From JAKJEP01 sp964580995 (GTDB lineage Bacteria > Planctomycetota > Phycisphaerae > Sedimentisphaerales > SM23-30): DNA of 17,599 bases. The stretch spans positions 1-17,599 of the forward strand of contig CAZOMV010000111.1 of NCBI GenBank assembly GCA_964580995.1, written 5' to 3'. The first letter of the stretch is position 1. The number at the start of each line of letters is the position of its first letter. Positions 1 to 6,267 of this stretch are shown one piece after another. The position numbers and the translations under genes were made by a program. The notes under the pieces were generated by a model, which saw nothing but the letters and a program-made list of their open reading frames with translations, was not told the DNA's origin and made no database searches.

Positions 1-74
1 ATTGCATTTTCCCACCCCTGACCAGCCCCTTGGTTGCGGCTCGACCGCCCCAAGCCCTCGGTGATCTTCGTGGT
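1..74 (-). repeat. Possible fragment of a dispersed intergenic repeat
   Basis: Read on the minus strand from position 72, this stretch begins with CACGAAGAT and CACCGAGGG, two imperfect 9-bp units. A short inverted repeat follows (GCGG and CCGC arms at 36-39 and 45-48 around CTCGA). CACGAAG-type tandem units in gene-free DNA are common in planctomycetes and related environmental bacteria. That general resemblance is the only basis for the call. No convincing gene is visible, and the element is cut by the window edge. Confidence 0.3.
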
Positions 75-164
75 AAAATTTCTTCTCGCTGATAACTTGG
101 CTAATCTAGGAAACTTGGATAAATATGTCCCCCAAAAATTCCCGCCTTAATCACAATGACACGT

Positions 165-186
165 GTAAAAACCTTCAACTTTTTAC
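165..186. repeat. AT-rich inverted repeat at the edge of the tandem array
   Basis: GTAAAAA at 165-171 and TTTTTAC at 180-186 are perfect reverse complements separated by 8 bases, so a 7-bp stem with an 8-base loop can form. The right arm doubles as the first TTTTAC unit of the neighbouring array. The palindrome ACACGTGT (159-166) overlaps the left end. The stem is too AT-rich to call an intrinsic terminator. Confidence 0.4.
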
Positions 187-290
187 TATGTTTTACTCAA
201 CTTTGCGCGCCTTTTACCCCACTTTTACATCATTTCCTTCATCTTTTACTACACTTTATTCAACATTTACCAATTTTACCCCTTTAGCCC
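170..290. repeat. Degenerate 21-bp tandem repeat, nearly G-free on the plus strand
   Basis: TTTTAC motifs occur at 181, 191, 212, 223, 244 and 274, with degenerate copies near 201, 233, 254 and 265. The spacing is therefore about 10-11 bp, or one helical turn. Full units of 21 bp start at 191, 212, 233 and 254, and a partial fifth starts at 275. Between 210 and 286 the plus strand has no G at all. Conceptual translation of 125-331 gives a heptad-like F/T/S-rich peptide. I read that peptide as a by-product of the 21-bp period, not as a protein. No other structure is evident from 291 to 360. Confidence 0.6.
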
Positions 291-360
291 AAATTACCAT
301 TTCTCCAAGTTTTCCCCCACACACAAAATAGCGACTTACAGAAAACCCGTACCTGAGATT

Positions 361-867
361 CTATACCTGGCCTGTCTGCGTTCTTGATCTCGAAGTATAG
401 ATGAACCCTGTAGTTACCAGCACCACCAGCGAGCCAAAGCCAGCCAAAATCTTATAATTAATCCCCGTTAATTTCATCCGTTGGCATTGCGGATTACCGT
501 GATAGGGGACAATATTTCGGTACAATTCTGGATATTGCTCCAGGGGGAAGAACTCACCATCTTTTTTCGTTCCTAACATCGCTTTATTAGCCTCCCAGGC
601 ACTCTTGACAGCCTGTTCATACTCCAGCGCTAGCGGGGTTTTGTGTTCTATGTCTTTGGTATATCTATAGTAAAGACCCACCCATTCCCGCTTTCCCCCG
701 CCTTCCCACAATAGTTTTTTATACCAGTTTTCGTAATTATACACCCCGCCCAAAAACGTTAACTTTTGGTAAGGGCAGTACACTTTCCCCCTCCAGGGCG
801 GCAGAACCATCAAAATGATGATTGCCGCTATGCCCAGACCCAAAAAGAAGAGTTGTTTTCTGTTCAT
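361..867 (-). CDS. Hypothetical small membrane protein with two helices
   Basis: I do not recognise this 168-residue protein. It has an N-terminal hydrophobic helix (about residues 6-23, ending in LPPW) and a second one near the C-terminus (about 139-158). Between them is a polar domain of about 110 residues rich in Tyr and Trp, with two cysteines (about 31 and 128). The topology suggests an extracytoplasmic loop anchored at both ends. The ATG is supported by an in-frame TAA eight codons upstream; only a weak GGA ribosome site precedes it. It is transcribed away from the large plus-strand operon, and its base composition is lower in GC than that operon, so it may be a separate acquisition. 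A frame overlapping its 5' end (737-994, same strand) is also open but has no family support. Confidence 0.65.
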   Translation of the reverse strand: MNRKQLFFLGLGIAAIIILMVLPPWRGKVYCPYQKLTFLGGVYNYENWYKKLLWEGGGKREWVGLYYRYTKDIEHKTPLALEYEQAVKSAWEANKAMLGTKKDGEFFPLEQYPELYRNIVPYHGNPQCQRMKLTGINYKILAGFGSLVVLVTTGFIYTSRSRTQTGQV

Positions 868-996
868 AAGCGTATGTTTTCCAGATAATTATGCCAACTG
901 CACCATCAGCCAATGCTATCCCCATTGTACAGCGTCTGGCCGCTTCGTCTATTCCCTTTTCAGAAAATTCAGCCAATCCAACGGCTGGCGGCAACT

Positions 997-1010
997 ATAA
1001 TATATATTAT
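997..1010. promoter_or_regulatory. 14-bp AT-only palindrome upstream of the operon promoter
   Basis: ATAATATATATTAT is a perfect self-complementary 14-mer within an AT-only run (996-1019). It lies about 24 bp upstream of the -35 box at 1034. It could act as a distal UP-like element, a melting site or a regulator site between the two divergent genes, or it could simply reflect AT richness. Confidence 0.3.
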
Positions 1011-1033
1011 TAATTTATACCAACCTTGCGAAC

Positions 1034-1062
1034 TTGAAATTGTCATACAATTCAGATAGAAT
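1034..1062 (+). promoter_or_regulatory. Sigma70-type promoter for the MoxR operon
   Basis: TTGAAA (1034-1039) and TAGAAT (1057-1062) each match the sigma70 consensus at five of six positions, with an ideal 17-bp spacer. Transcription would start near 1069, leaving a leader of about 69 bases before the ATG at 1138. It is the only strong promoter-like sequence I see ahead of the long plus-strand gene run. Confidence 0.6.
1038..1052. promoter_or_regulatory. Candidate operator: dyad inside the promoter spacer
   Basis: AATTGT (1038-1043) and ACAATT (1047-1052) form a perfect 6-bp inverted repeat around CAT. The dyad overlaps the last two bases of the -35 box and fills most of the spacer, the classic position for a repressor that blocks RNA polymerase. 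No cognate regulator gene is in the window. Confidence 0.4.
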
Positions 1063-1124
1063 AGACATGATGTCTTGAATAGACTCGATCATCTTCAGAG
1101 CGTTCGTTCTAAATCTGCTCTGTC

Positions 1125-1131
1125 AAAGGAG
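1125..1131 (+). promoter_or_regulatory. Ribosome binding site that fixes the MoxR 1 start
   Basis: AAAGGAG lies six bases ahead of the ATG at 1138. The longer reading frame from a TTG at 1075 has no such site and would begin only a few bases after the predicted transcription start. Confidence 0.7.
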
Positions 1132-1137
1132 TTGCAT

Positions 1138-2166
1138 ATGAAAGAATCCGGAGGTCTGGCTACGGGCAAACCGGTGGAGGAGGTTCTGGAAACCGCCCAC
1201 CAAGTCACCGAAGCCTATCGGAATATGCTGTCGCAAATGTCACGTGTAATCATCGGCCAGCAGGACGTGATGGAACTAATGCTGTTGGGGCTGTTTTGCC
1301 AGGGCCATTGTATTCTGGAAGGTGTGCCGGGGCTTGCTAAAACCTTGATGATATCGAGTTTATCGCAATTGCTTTCCTTGGACTTCGGCCGCATTCAATT
1401 CACGCCCGACCTGATGCCCTCGGATATAACCGGTACGGAAATCCTGGAAGAGGATGTAACGACTGGCAAACGATTTATGCGTTTTGTCCACGGTCCGATT
1501 TTTGCCAATATGATCCTGGCCGATGAGATCAACCGCACCCCGCCGAAGACTCAGGCGGCCTTGCTGCAAGCCATGCAGGAATATCAGGTTACGGTCGCGG
1601 GGGAACACCATAATCTGGATTTGCCTTTTTTTGTATTGGGTACCCAAAATCCAATCGAATCCGAAGGTACCTATCCGCTTCCGGAAGCGGCCCTGGACCG
1701 GTTCATGTTCAAGATCAAAGTGGATTACCCGTTGCTGGAGGAAGAGATAGATATTGCGATGACTACTACCAGCGTAAAAAAACAAAATCTGGAATCCATT
1801 TTGAGTCAACAGGATATACTCCAGATGCAGGATGTGGTCCGGGATGTGCTGGTCGCCCGGCCGGTAGCCTCGTATGCGGTTCGTTTGGTGCGGGCGACGC
1901 GGCCCAGCGAACAGAATGAATATAAGTTTATTCAGCAATATCTGAACTGGGGAGCCGGCCCTCGCGCCTGCCAGTCGCTGCTTTTGGGCGCCAAAGCCAA
2001 GGCCCTGCTGGAAGGCAGGCCGCAGGCATCCATTGATGATATTGCCTTTATCGCCAAACCGGTCCTGCGACACCGCCTGGTTACTAACTTTACGGCTGAG
2101 AGTGAAGACATCAGTACGGATGACATAATCGATCAGTTATTGGAAGAAATGCCAAAGTCCATATGA
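1138..2166 (+). CDS. MoxR-family AAA+ ATPase (copy 1)
   Basis: A 342-residue AAA+ ATPase of the MoxR family (AAA_3 core plus a C-terminal helical lid). Walker A is GVPGLAKT (residues 62-69). Walker B is ILADE (126-130), followed by the family signature INRTPPKTQAALLQAMQE. Sensor 1 lies in GTQNPIESEG (168-177), and the arginine-finger segment YPLPEAALDRF follows. A WGAGPRA sensor 2-like motif sits in the lid. Length and motifs are complete, so it should be active. Relatives form hexamers that work with VWA-domain partners to mature or remodel protein complexes; here the partners would be the DUF58 and VWA proteins encoded downstream. The ATG at 1138 is preferred over the TTG at 1075 because of the AAAGGAG site. 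It is cytosolic and first in the operon. A second MoxR gene begins at 17032. Confidence 0.95.
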   Translation: MKESGGLATGKPVEEVLETAHQVTEAYRNMLSQMSRVIIGQQDVMELMLLGLFCQGHCILEGVPGLAKTLMISSLSQLLSLDFGRIQFTPDLMPSDITGTEILEEDVTTGKRFMRFVHGPIFANMILADEINRTPPKTQAALLQAMQEYQVTVAGEHHNLDLPFFVLGTQNPIESEGTYPLPEAALDRFMFKIKVDYPLLEEEIDIAMTTTSVKKQNLESILSQQDILQMQDVVRDVLVARPVASYAVRLVRATRPSEQNEYKFIQQYLNWGAGPRACQSLLLGAKAKALLEGRPQASIDDIAFIAKPVLRHRLVTNFTAESEDISTDDIIDQLLEEMPKSI

Positions 2167-2181
2167 TTTTTTAAAACAGCC

Positions 2182-2205
2182 GATCTTGTCGACGAGTCTT
2201 TTTTT
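2182..2205 (+). terminator. Candidate weak intrinsic terminator after MoxR 1
   Basis: GATCTTG and CGAGTC can pair around a TCGA tetraloop. The stem has six pairs, one of them G-U, with one bulged T, and seven T residues (2199-2205) follow directly. It would partly uncouple MoxR 1 from the genes downstream. The stem is short, so read-through is likely. Confidence 0.4.
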
Positions 2206-2244
2206 ACACACCCTGATCCTAACCGGAGATAATAAAAAACCTCC

Positions 2245-2970
2245 ATGGTTACTCGAAAAGCCTTTACGCTGATTGAATTATTGGTGGTTATAGCGATACT
2301 GGCGATTTTGTTATCGATCCTGCTGCCATCGCTGCAGGAGGCCCGCCAGCAGGCCCGTGGCGTGGTTTGTCTTTCCAATGAAAAACAATGGGGGTACTAT
2401 TTTGGTATATTTTTGAACGAGCATGACGGCAAATTCACCGGTCTGGACTATCACAAATGGGTGGATGTCCTGGAGCCGTACACCAAGGATTCACCGGAGG
2501 TCTATTTTTGCCCTACCGCAACCCGTACTATCAATGAAGGCGGGAGAGGTTCCTGGGCGGCATGGGAAGAAGAAGGCCGTAAAGGCAGTTATGGCACTAA
2601 CTACTGGATACGAGATAAAAAGTACATGGTATTGCCAACCTTTTATCCGCAGGATGGATGGTGGACCAGCTTTGATGTAAAAGAGGCGGACCAGGTACCG
2701 GTATTGATGGATTGTGCCTACGCTTCGGGCCTGCCGTTATATCAGAATCCGCCGCCGGAGTATGACGGGCAGACCTCTTCCTATACCGAGATGCAGTGTA
2801 TGCGTTTTTTCTGCGTGAACAGGCATCAGGGGGCGATCAACGGTCTTTTTATGGATCTTTCCATACGGAAGGTTGGTTTAAAAGACTTATGGAATCTGCA
2901 CTGGCATCGGAACTGGAATGCCGACCACGCTCCGCCGCCTGATTGGCCGGAGTGGATGAAAAATTTTTAG
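2245..2970 (+). CDS. Prepilin-like protein with N-terminal methylation motif
   Basis: The 241-residue product starts with a short basic leader and the type IV prepilin signature KAFTLIELLVVIAILAIL, continuing to the LLPSLQEAR helix end. Prepilin peptidase would cut before Phe7. The rest is a globular extracytoplasmic domain with a CLSNEKQWG segment typical of planctomycete pseudopilin-like proteins. Near the C-terminus, RHQGAINGLFMDLS resembles the H-X9-DG motif of that family, but with DL in place of DG. The tail is rich in Trp and His (LHWHRNW, WPEWMKNF). Family members of this kind are numerous in planctomycetes and their function is unknown. The gene sits between MoxR and DUF58, which are normally neighbours. 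GGAG at 2225 is 16 bases from the ATG, an unusually long spacing. Confidence 0.85.
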   Translation: MVTRKAFTLIELLVVIAILAILLSILLPSLQEARQQARGVVCLSNEKQWGYYFGIFLNEHDGKFTGLDYHKWVDVLEPYTKDSPEVYFCPTATRTINEGGRGSWAAWEEEGRKGSYGTNYWIRDKKYMVLPTFYPQDGWWTSFDVKEADQVPVLMDCAYASGLPLYQNPPPEYDGQTSSYTEMQCMRFFCVNRHQGAINGLFMDLSIRKVGLKDLWNLHWHRNWNADHAPPPDWPEWMKNF

Positions 2971-3012
2971 CTTAACCAGGAAAATATAAATTCATTATTT
3001 ATGGAAGCTTAG

Positions 3013-3906
3013 ATGTTAAAGAACCGTTATCTGGACCCGAAAGGACTGGAGCTGGTCTCCCGGATGGAACTGATCGCCCGGCAGACGGTGGAGGGATTTC
3101 TAACGGGTCGGCATCCCAGCCCTTATCATGGCTCGTCGGTGGAGTATGCGGACCATCGGCCTTATACCATCAGCGATCCGATCCGGATGCTGGACTGGAA
3201 GCTGCTGGCGAAAACCGACAAGTATTATGTCAAACTTTTTGAAGATCAGACGAATCTCCGCTGCACGATTTTACTGGATATGTCGCGCTCGATGCATTTT
3301 TCGGCGGAAGATCGGATGAGCAAGCTGGATTACGGCTGCTATCTGACGACGGCGCTGGGGTATTTAATGCTGCGTCAAAACGATGCGGTAGGGCTGGCCC
3401 TGTTCGATAACCAGTTGCGCCATTACGTTCCGGCCCGGTCCACTGCCAGCCATTTCCGGTATCTGGTGGATCTGCTGGAATCGATTCGCCCGCGTGAGGA
3501 AAGCCGGCTTGGCAATGTTATGCACGAGCTGGCCGGCAGGATCAAACGGAGGGGACTGATTGTCATCATCAGCGATCTGCTGGATCAAACGGAGGAGTTG
3601 TTTCGCGCCCTGGGCCATTTTCGGTATCAAAAACACGAGGTCATTGTCTTTCATATTATGGATCCGTATGAACTGAACTTTCCCTATAATCGGCTGACGC
3701 GATTCAAGGATATGGAAGGGTCGGGGACGGTGGTGACCAATCCGGAGAATGTGCGGCGGCAATACCTCCAGCGGCTGGGGGCGTTTCTGAATGAGGTTCG
3801 TTCGGGCTGTCTGGAGAGGAATGTCAGTTATGAGCTGCTGGCCACGGATACCAACTGGGATCTGGCGTTGAGCGCGTATCTGGGAAAACGGGGCCGAATG
3901 CGATGA
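3013..3906 (+). CDS. DUF58 protein with VWA fold
   Basis: The 297-residue product has the DUF58 signature: YHGSSVEYADHRPY (38-51), then the DWKLLAKTDKYYVK stretch. A VWA domain follows with an intact MIDAS motif, DMSRS (Asp89, Ser91, Ser93), and a later VIISD strand ending in Asp188. No membrane helix is visible, so it is probably a soluble cytosolic protein. DUF58 proteins are the usual partners of MoxR ATPases, which they are thought to link to their targets. Its gene follows the prepilin-like gene by 42 bases and is followed by the BatA-type gene after 15 bases. TGGAAG lies five bases ahead of the ATG. The length is normal for the family. Confidence 0.93.
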   Translation: MLKNRYLDPKGLELVSRMELIARQTVEGFLTGRHPSPYHGSSVEYADHRPYTISDPIRMLDWKLLAKTDKYYVKLFEDQTNLRCTILLDMSRSMHFSAEDRMSKLDYGCYLTTALGYLMLRQNDAVGLALFDNQLRHYVPARSTASHFRYLVDLLESIRPREESRLGNVMHELAGRIKRRGLIVIISDLLDQTEELFRALGHFRYQKHEVIVFHIMDPYELNFPYNRLTRFKDMEGSGTVVTNPENVRRQYLQRLGAFLNEVRSGCLERNVSYELLATDTNWDLALSAYLGKRGRMR

Positions 3907-3921
3907 AAAAGGCGTTGGTTT

Positions 3922-6243
3922 ATGGTTAATCCGCAATTACTCTGGTTTCTGCCGCTGGCTCTGATCCCGGTGGTGTTGCACCTGATTACGCTGCGGAGTT
4001 TGCGTACGGTGGAGCTGAGTACGTTTCGCTTTCTGATGGAAAGTTACGTGCAGCAGCGGCGCCGCGCCCGGTTTCTGGAATTCCTGGTAATGCTTCTGCG
4101 CCTGGGCTTTGTCGGCCTGATCGTATTGCTTTTGGCACGGCCGGTCGTTCAGCATTTTTCTTTTCTGGGGATTGGAGGAGGTGGAAAGGATGTGACGATG
4201 GTTATTGATGCCTCTGCCTCCATGGCGGCGCGAAGCAGCGGTACGACCAGTCTCCAGCGTGCGCAGGAGGCTGCCAAAACCATTGTAACCATGCTCCGCC
4301 CGGAAGATCATATAAAAATAATACGTGTGGGTAACAAACCAACCGTACTGGCGGAAGGATTCGTTCAGGAGCCTGAACAGATTAGCCAGCGTCTGGATGA
4401 AATAACCGCCGATACCGGCAGCGCCGATCTTCCCGCCGCTTTCCAGGAGATTTTTTCCTCCAAACCGCACGGCCAACGGGTGATTTATCTGTTAACGGAT
4501 GGTCTGCAAAGCTCCTGGAGGCCACTGGCAAATCATCCGGTCCTGGCAAAACTGGATTCGCAAACGTCCGTTGTGGTCATGAATGTCGGTTCCGGCGAGG
4601 CGGTGGAGAATGTAGCGGTGACAGGTGAGCCACCGCAGGGAGAGCGGGTGATAAAGGGGTTGCCTGTCCTGCTCAATGCCACGGTGGTGAACAGTTCGGC
4701 GGATCGTTCGGCGGAAACGGTTCTCTCGGTTCTGCTGGATGATGAACTGGTACGGCAGATCAATCTGACTTTGCAGCCCAAACAAACTATCACGCATTCG
4801 ATCAATATCATCCCAAACCGCTCCGGGATGATCAAGGGACAGTTTCAACTTCCCGGCGATGCCTTTCCCCAGGACGATACCTTTCTTTTCTGCCTCAATG
4901 CCGCGGAAAAACTGGATGTCCTGCTGGTAACCGGTTCGGCCGCCGAAACCCGCTCCGCCTCGGCGGAGGTGTATATCAAGGCGGCTCTGGCATCCCCGCA
5001 AAAGGCCCGGAATACCTTGAATCAGGAAGAAAGCCGTCTAGCCGCTGCGATTAATGTCGTTACCATCCCATTTGACCAGTTGACCGATACGCTGCTCAAT
5101 ACCTCCGATGTGGTGATCCTGGCGGATGTTCCCCTGGACGCCCCGCACGGAATCATGCTGCAGCGCTATGTCGAATCGGGTGGTGGTCTGTTGCTTCTTC
5201 CGGGGCCGAATTCGATACCGGATGACTACAATCAACATCTGCTCTCCGCGGCGACCAAAGAATTGAAACTGGCCCAGCCCGTCGGGGACGAACAGGACGA
5301 ATCCGGTTTTCAGCCGGTGGGATTACTCGACCTGGCGCATCCGGTGCTCAACGCCTTTGCGGAAAAAGATGCCGACTATTTCAGTACCGTTAAATTCTAC
5401 CGGTATTTCCCGATTGAACTGATCCCGAAAGAACCAACAGATCAGGCAGGAGAGGCTAATCCACCGGCGGTACTGATGCGGCTGGCCAATCGCAATGCCC
5501 TGCTGGCGGAAATTCCCTTTGGGGAAGGAAAAATGCTGGTATCCGGATTTGCGGCAATGGCAAGCTGGTCCAATCTGCCGCTGAAGCCGGAATTTGTGCC
5601 GATCATGCTGCGTTCGATTGCGTATCTGCAAAAACCGGCCGATGCCTCCGCGGTCACGGCGGTGGCACCATCTCAGCCGGCGCCGATTCGTTTGACGGAT
5701 CGCTGGTCCGAAGCAAAAGTACAGGTTATCGATCCCGGCGGCAAGGGGCATAAAATCGAACTGCATCGCAGCGGCAGGAGCCTGGTGGGGGCCATGCTGC
5801 AAACCAGTCAGAAAGGATTTTATACCTGTCAGATATTCCCTCACACGGAAGAGACTTCCGAGCGAGTGGAATTGGGCTTTGCAGTAAACCGGACCGACAA
5901 AAAAGCGGATTTTACCATGATGAACGAATCGCAGATCCGGGAGATATTAACCGGTGTTTCCGAGCTAGCTTATTTACGCAGCCTGCCGGAGGATACGACC
6001 CTGTCGGAGCAGTTGACTTCAAAACGGGAAATCTGGCGAACGTTGATCTGGATTTGTTTTTTGATTATCGGAATGGAATTTTTGATGTCCACCCTGCGAC
6101 CCCAGCGCGAACCGGTATCTGTGGCTGTTGGTGCAAATTCTTTATCCGCGGAAGGACATCCGGTTAAACGATGGTTTCGCTATGGGCTGGCGATGATGGG
6201 TATGGCGGAATACCAGGTTCCCTCTGGTACGAAGGGAATTTGA
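3922..6243 (+). CDS. BatA-type membrane protein with VWA and amidotransferase-like domains
   Basis: The 773-residue product opens with the BatA N-terminal domain (aerotolerance regulator type): helix 1 (about 4-24) begins NPQLLWFLPLALIPVVLHL. An RRR-rich loop and helix 2 (about 53-72, ending in the LLLARPV motif) follow. The VWA domain has a full MIDAS: DASAS (Asp96, Ser98, Ser100), Thr165 in the ADTGSADL loop and LTDG (Asp193). Residues about 330-450 resemble the class I glutamine amidotransferase-like fold often attached to planctomycete Bat proteins (DVLLVTG, DVVILADV, GGGLLLLPG). No catalytic Cys-His-Glu triad is evident. A third helix (about 705-725) precedes a short tail. The VWA and GATase-like domains probably lie between helices 2 and 3, outside the cytoplasm. 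The ATG is the only in-frame start after the upstream stop; AAAAAGG precedes it by nine bases. Confidence 0.9.
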   Translation: MVNPQLLWFLPLALIPVVLHLITLRSLRTVELSTFRFLMESYVQQRRRARFLEFLVMLLRLGFVGLIVLLLARPVVQHFSFLGIGGGGKDVTMVIDASASMAARSSGTTSLQRAQEAAKTIVTMLRPEDHIKIIRVGNKPTVLAEGFVQEPEQISQRLDEITADTGSADLPAAFQEIFSSKPHGQRVIYLLTDGLQSSWRPLANHPVLAKLDSQTSVVVMNVGSGEAVENVAVTGEPPQGERVIKGLPVLLNATVVNSSADRSAETVLSVLLDDELVRQINLTLQPKQTITHSINIIPNRSGMIKGQFQLPGDAFPQDDTFLFCLNAAEKLDVLLVTGSAAETRSASAEVYIKAALASPQKARNTLNQEESRLAAAINVVTIPFDQLTDTLLNTSDVVILADVPLDAPHGIMLQRYVESGGGLLLLPGPNSIPDDYNQHLLSAATKELKLAQPVGDEQDESGFQPVGLLDLAHPVLNAFAEKDADYFSTVKFYRYFPIELIPKEPTDQAGEANPPAVLMRLANRNALLAEIPFGEGKMLVSGFAAMASWSNLPLKPEFVPIMLRSIAYLQKPADASAVTAVAPSQPAPIRLTDRWSEAKVQVIDPGGKGHKIELHRSGRSLVGAMLQTSQKGFYTCQIFPHTEETSERVELGFAVNRTDKKADFTMMNESQIREILTGVSELAYLRSLPEDTTLSEQLTSKREIWRTLIWICFLIIGMEFLMSTLRPQREPVSVAVGANSLSAEGHPVKRWFRYGLAMMGMAEYQVPSGTKGI

Positions 6244-6267
6244 AAGAAAAAATGGTGAAATGAAAAT

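Noticed and set aside
125..331. 68-codon reading frame giving an F/T/S-rich peptide with a heptad-like pattern
   Set aside because: The pattern follows directly from the 21-bp DNA repeat, composition is extreme, and no ribosome site precedes the ATG.
1075..1137. TTG start that would lengthen MoxR 1 by 21 residues
   Set aside because: It lies within a few bases of the predicted transcription start and lacks a ribosome site, whereas AAAGGAG precedes the ATG at 1138.
1360..2073. Long minus-strand reading frames opposite MoxR 1 and other plus-strand genes
   Set aside because: They are antisense shadows of strongly supported genes, with no recognisable domains or ribosome sites.
3903..3929. Eight-codon frame (ATGA overlap with the DUF58 stop) ahead of the BatA-type gene
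   Set aside because: It is too short, has no ribosome site of its own, and is an ordinary by-product of an AAAAAGG ribosome site after a TGA stop.
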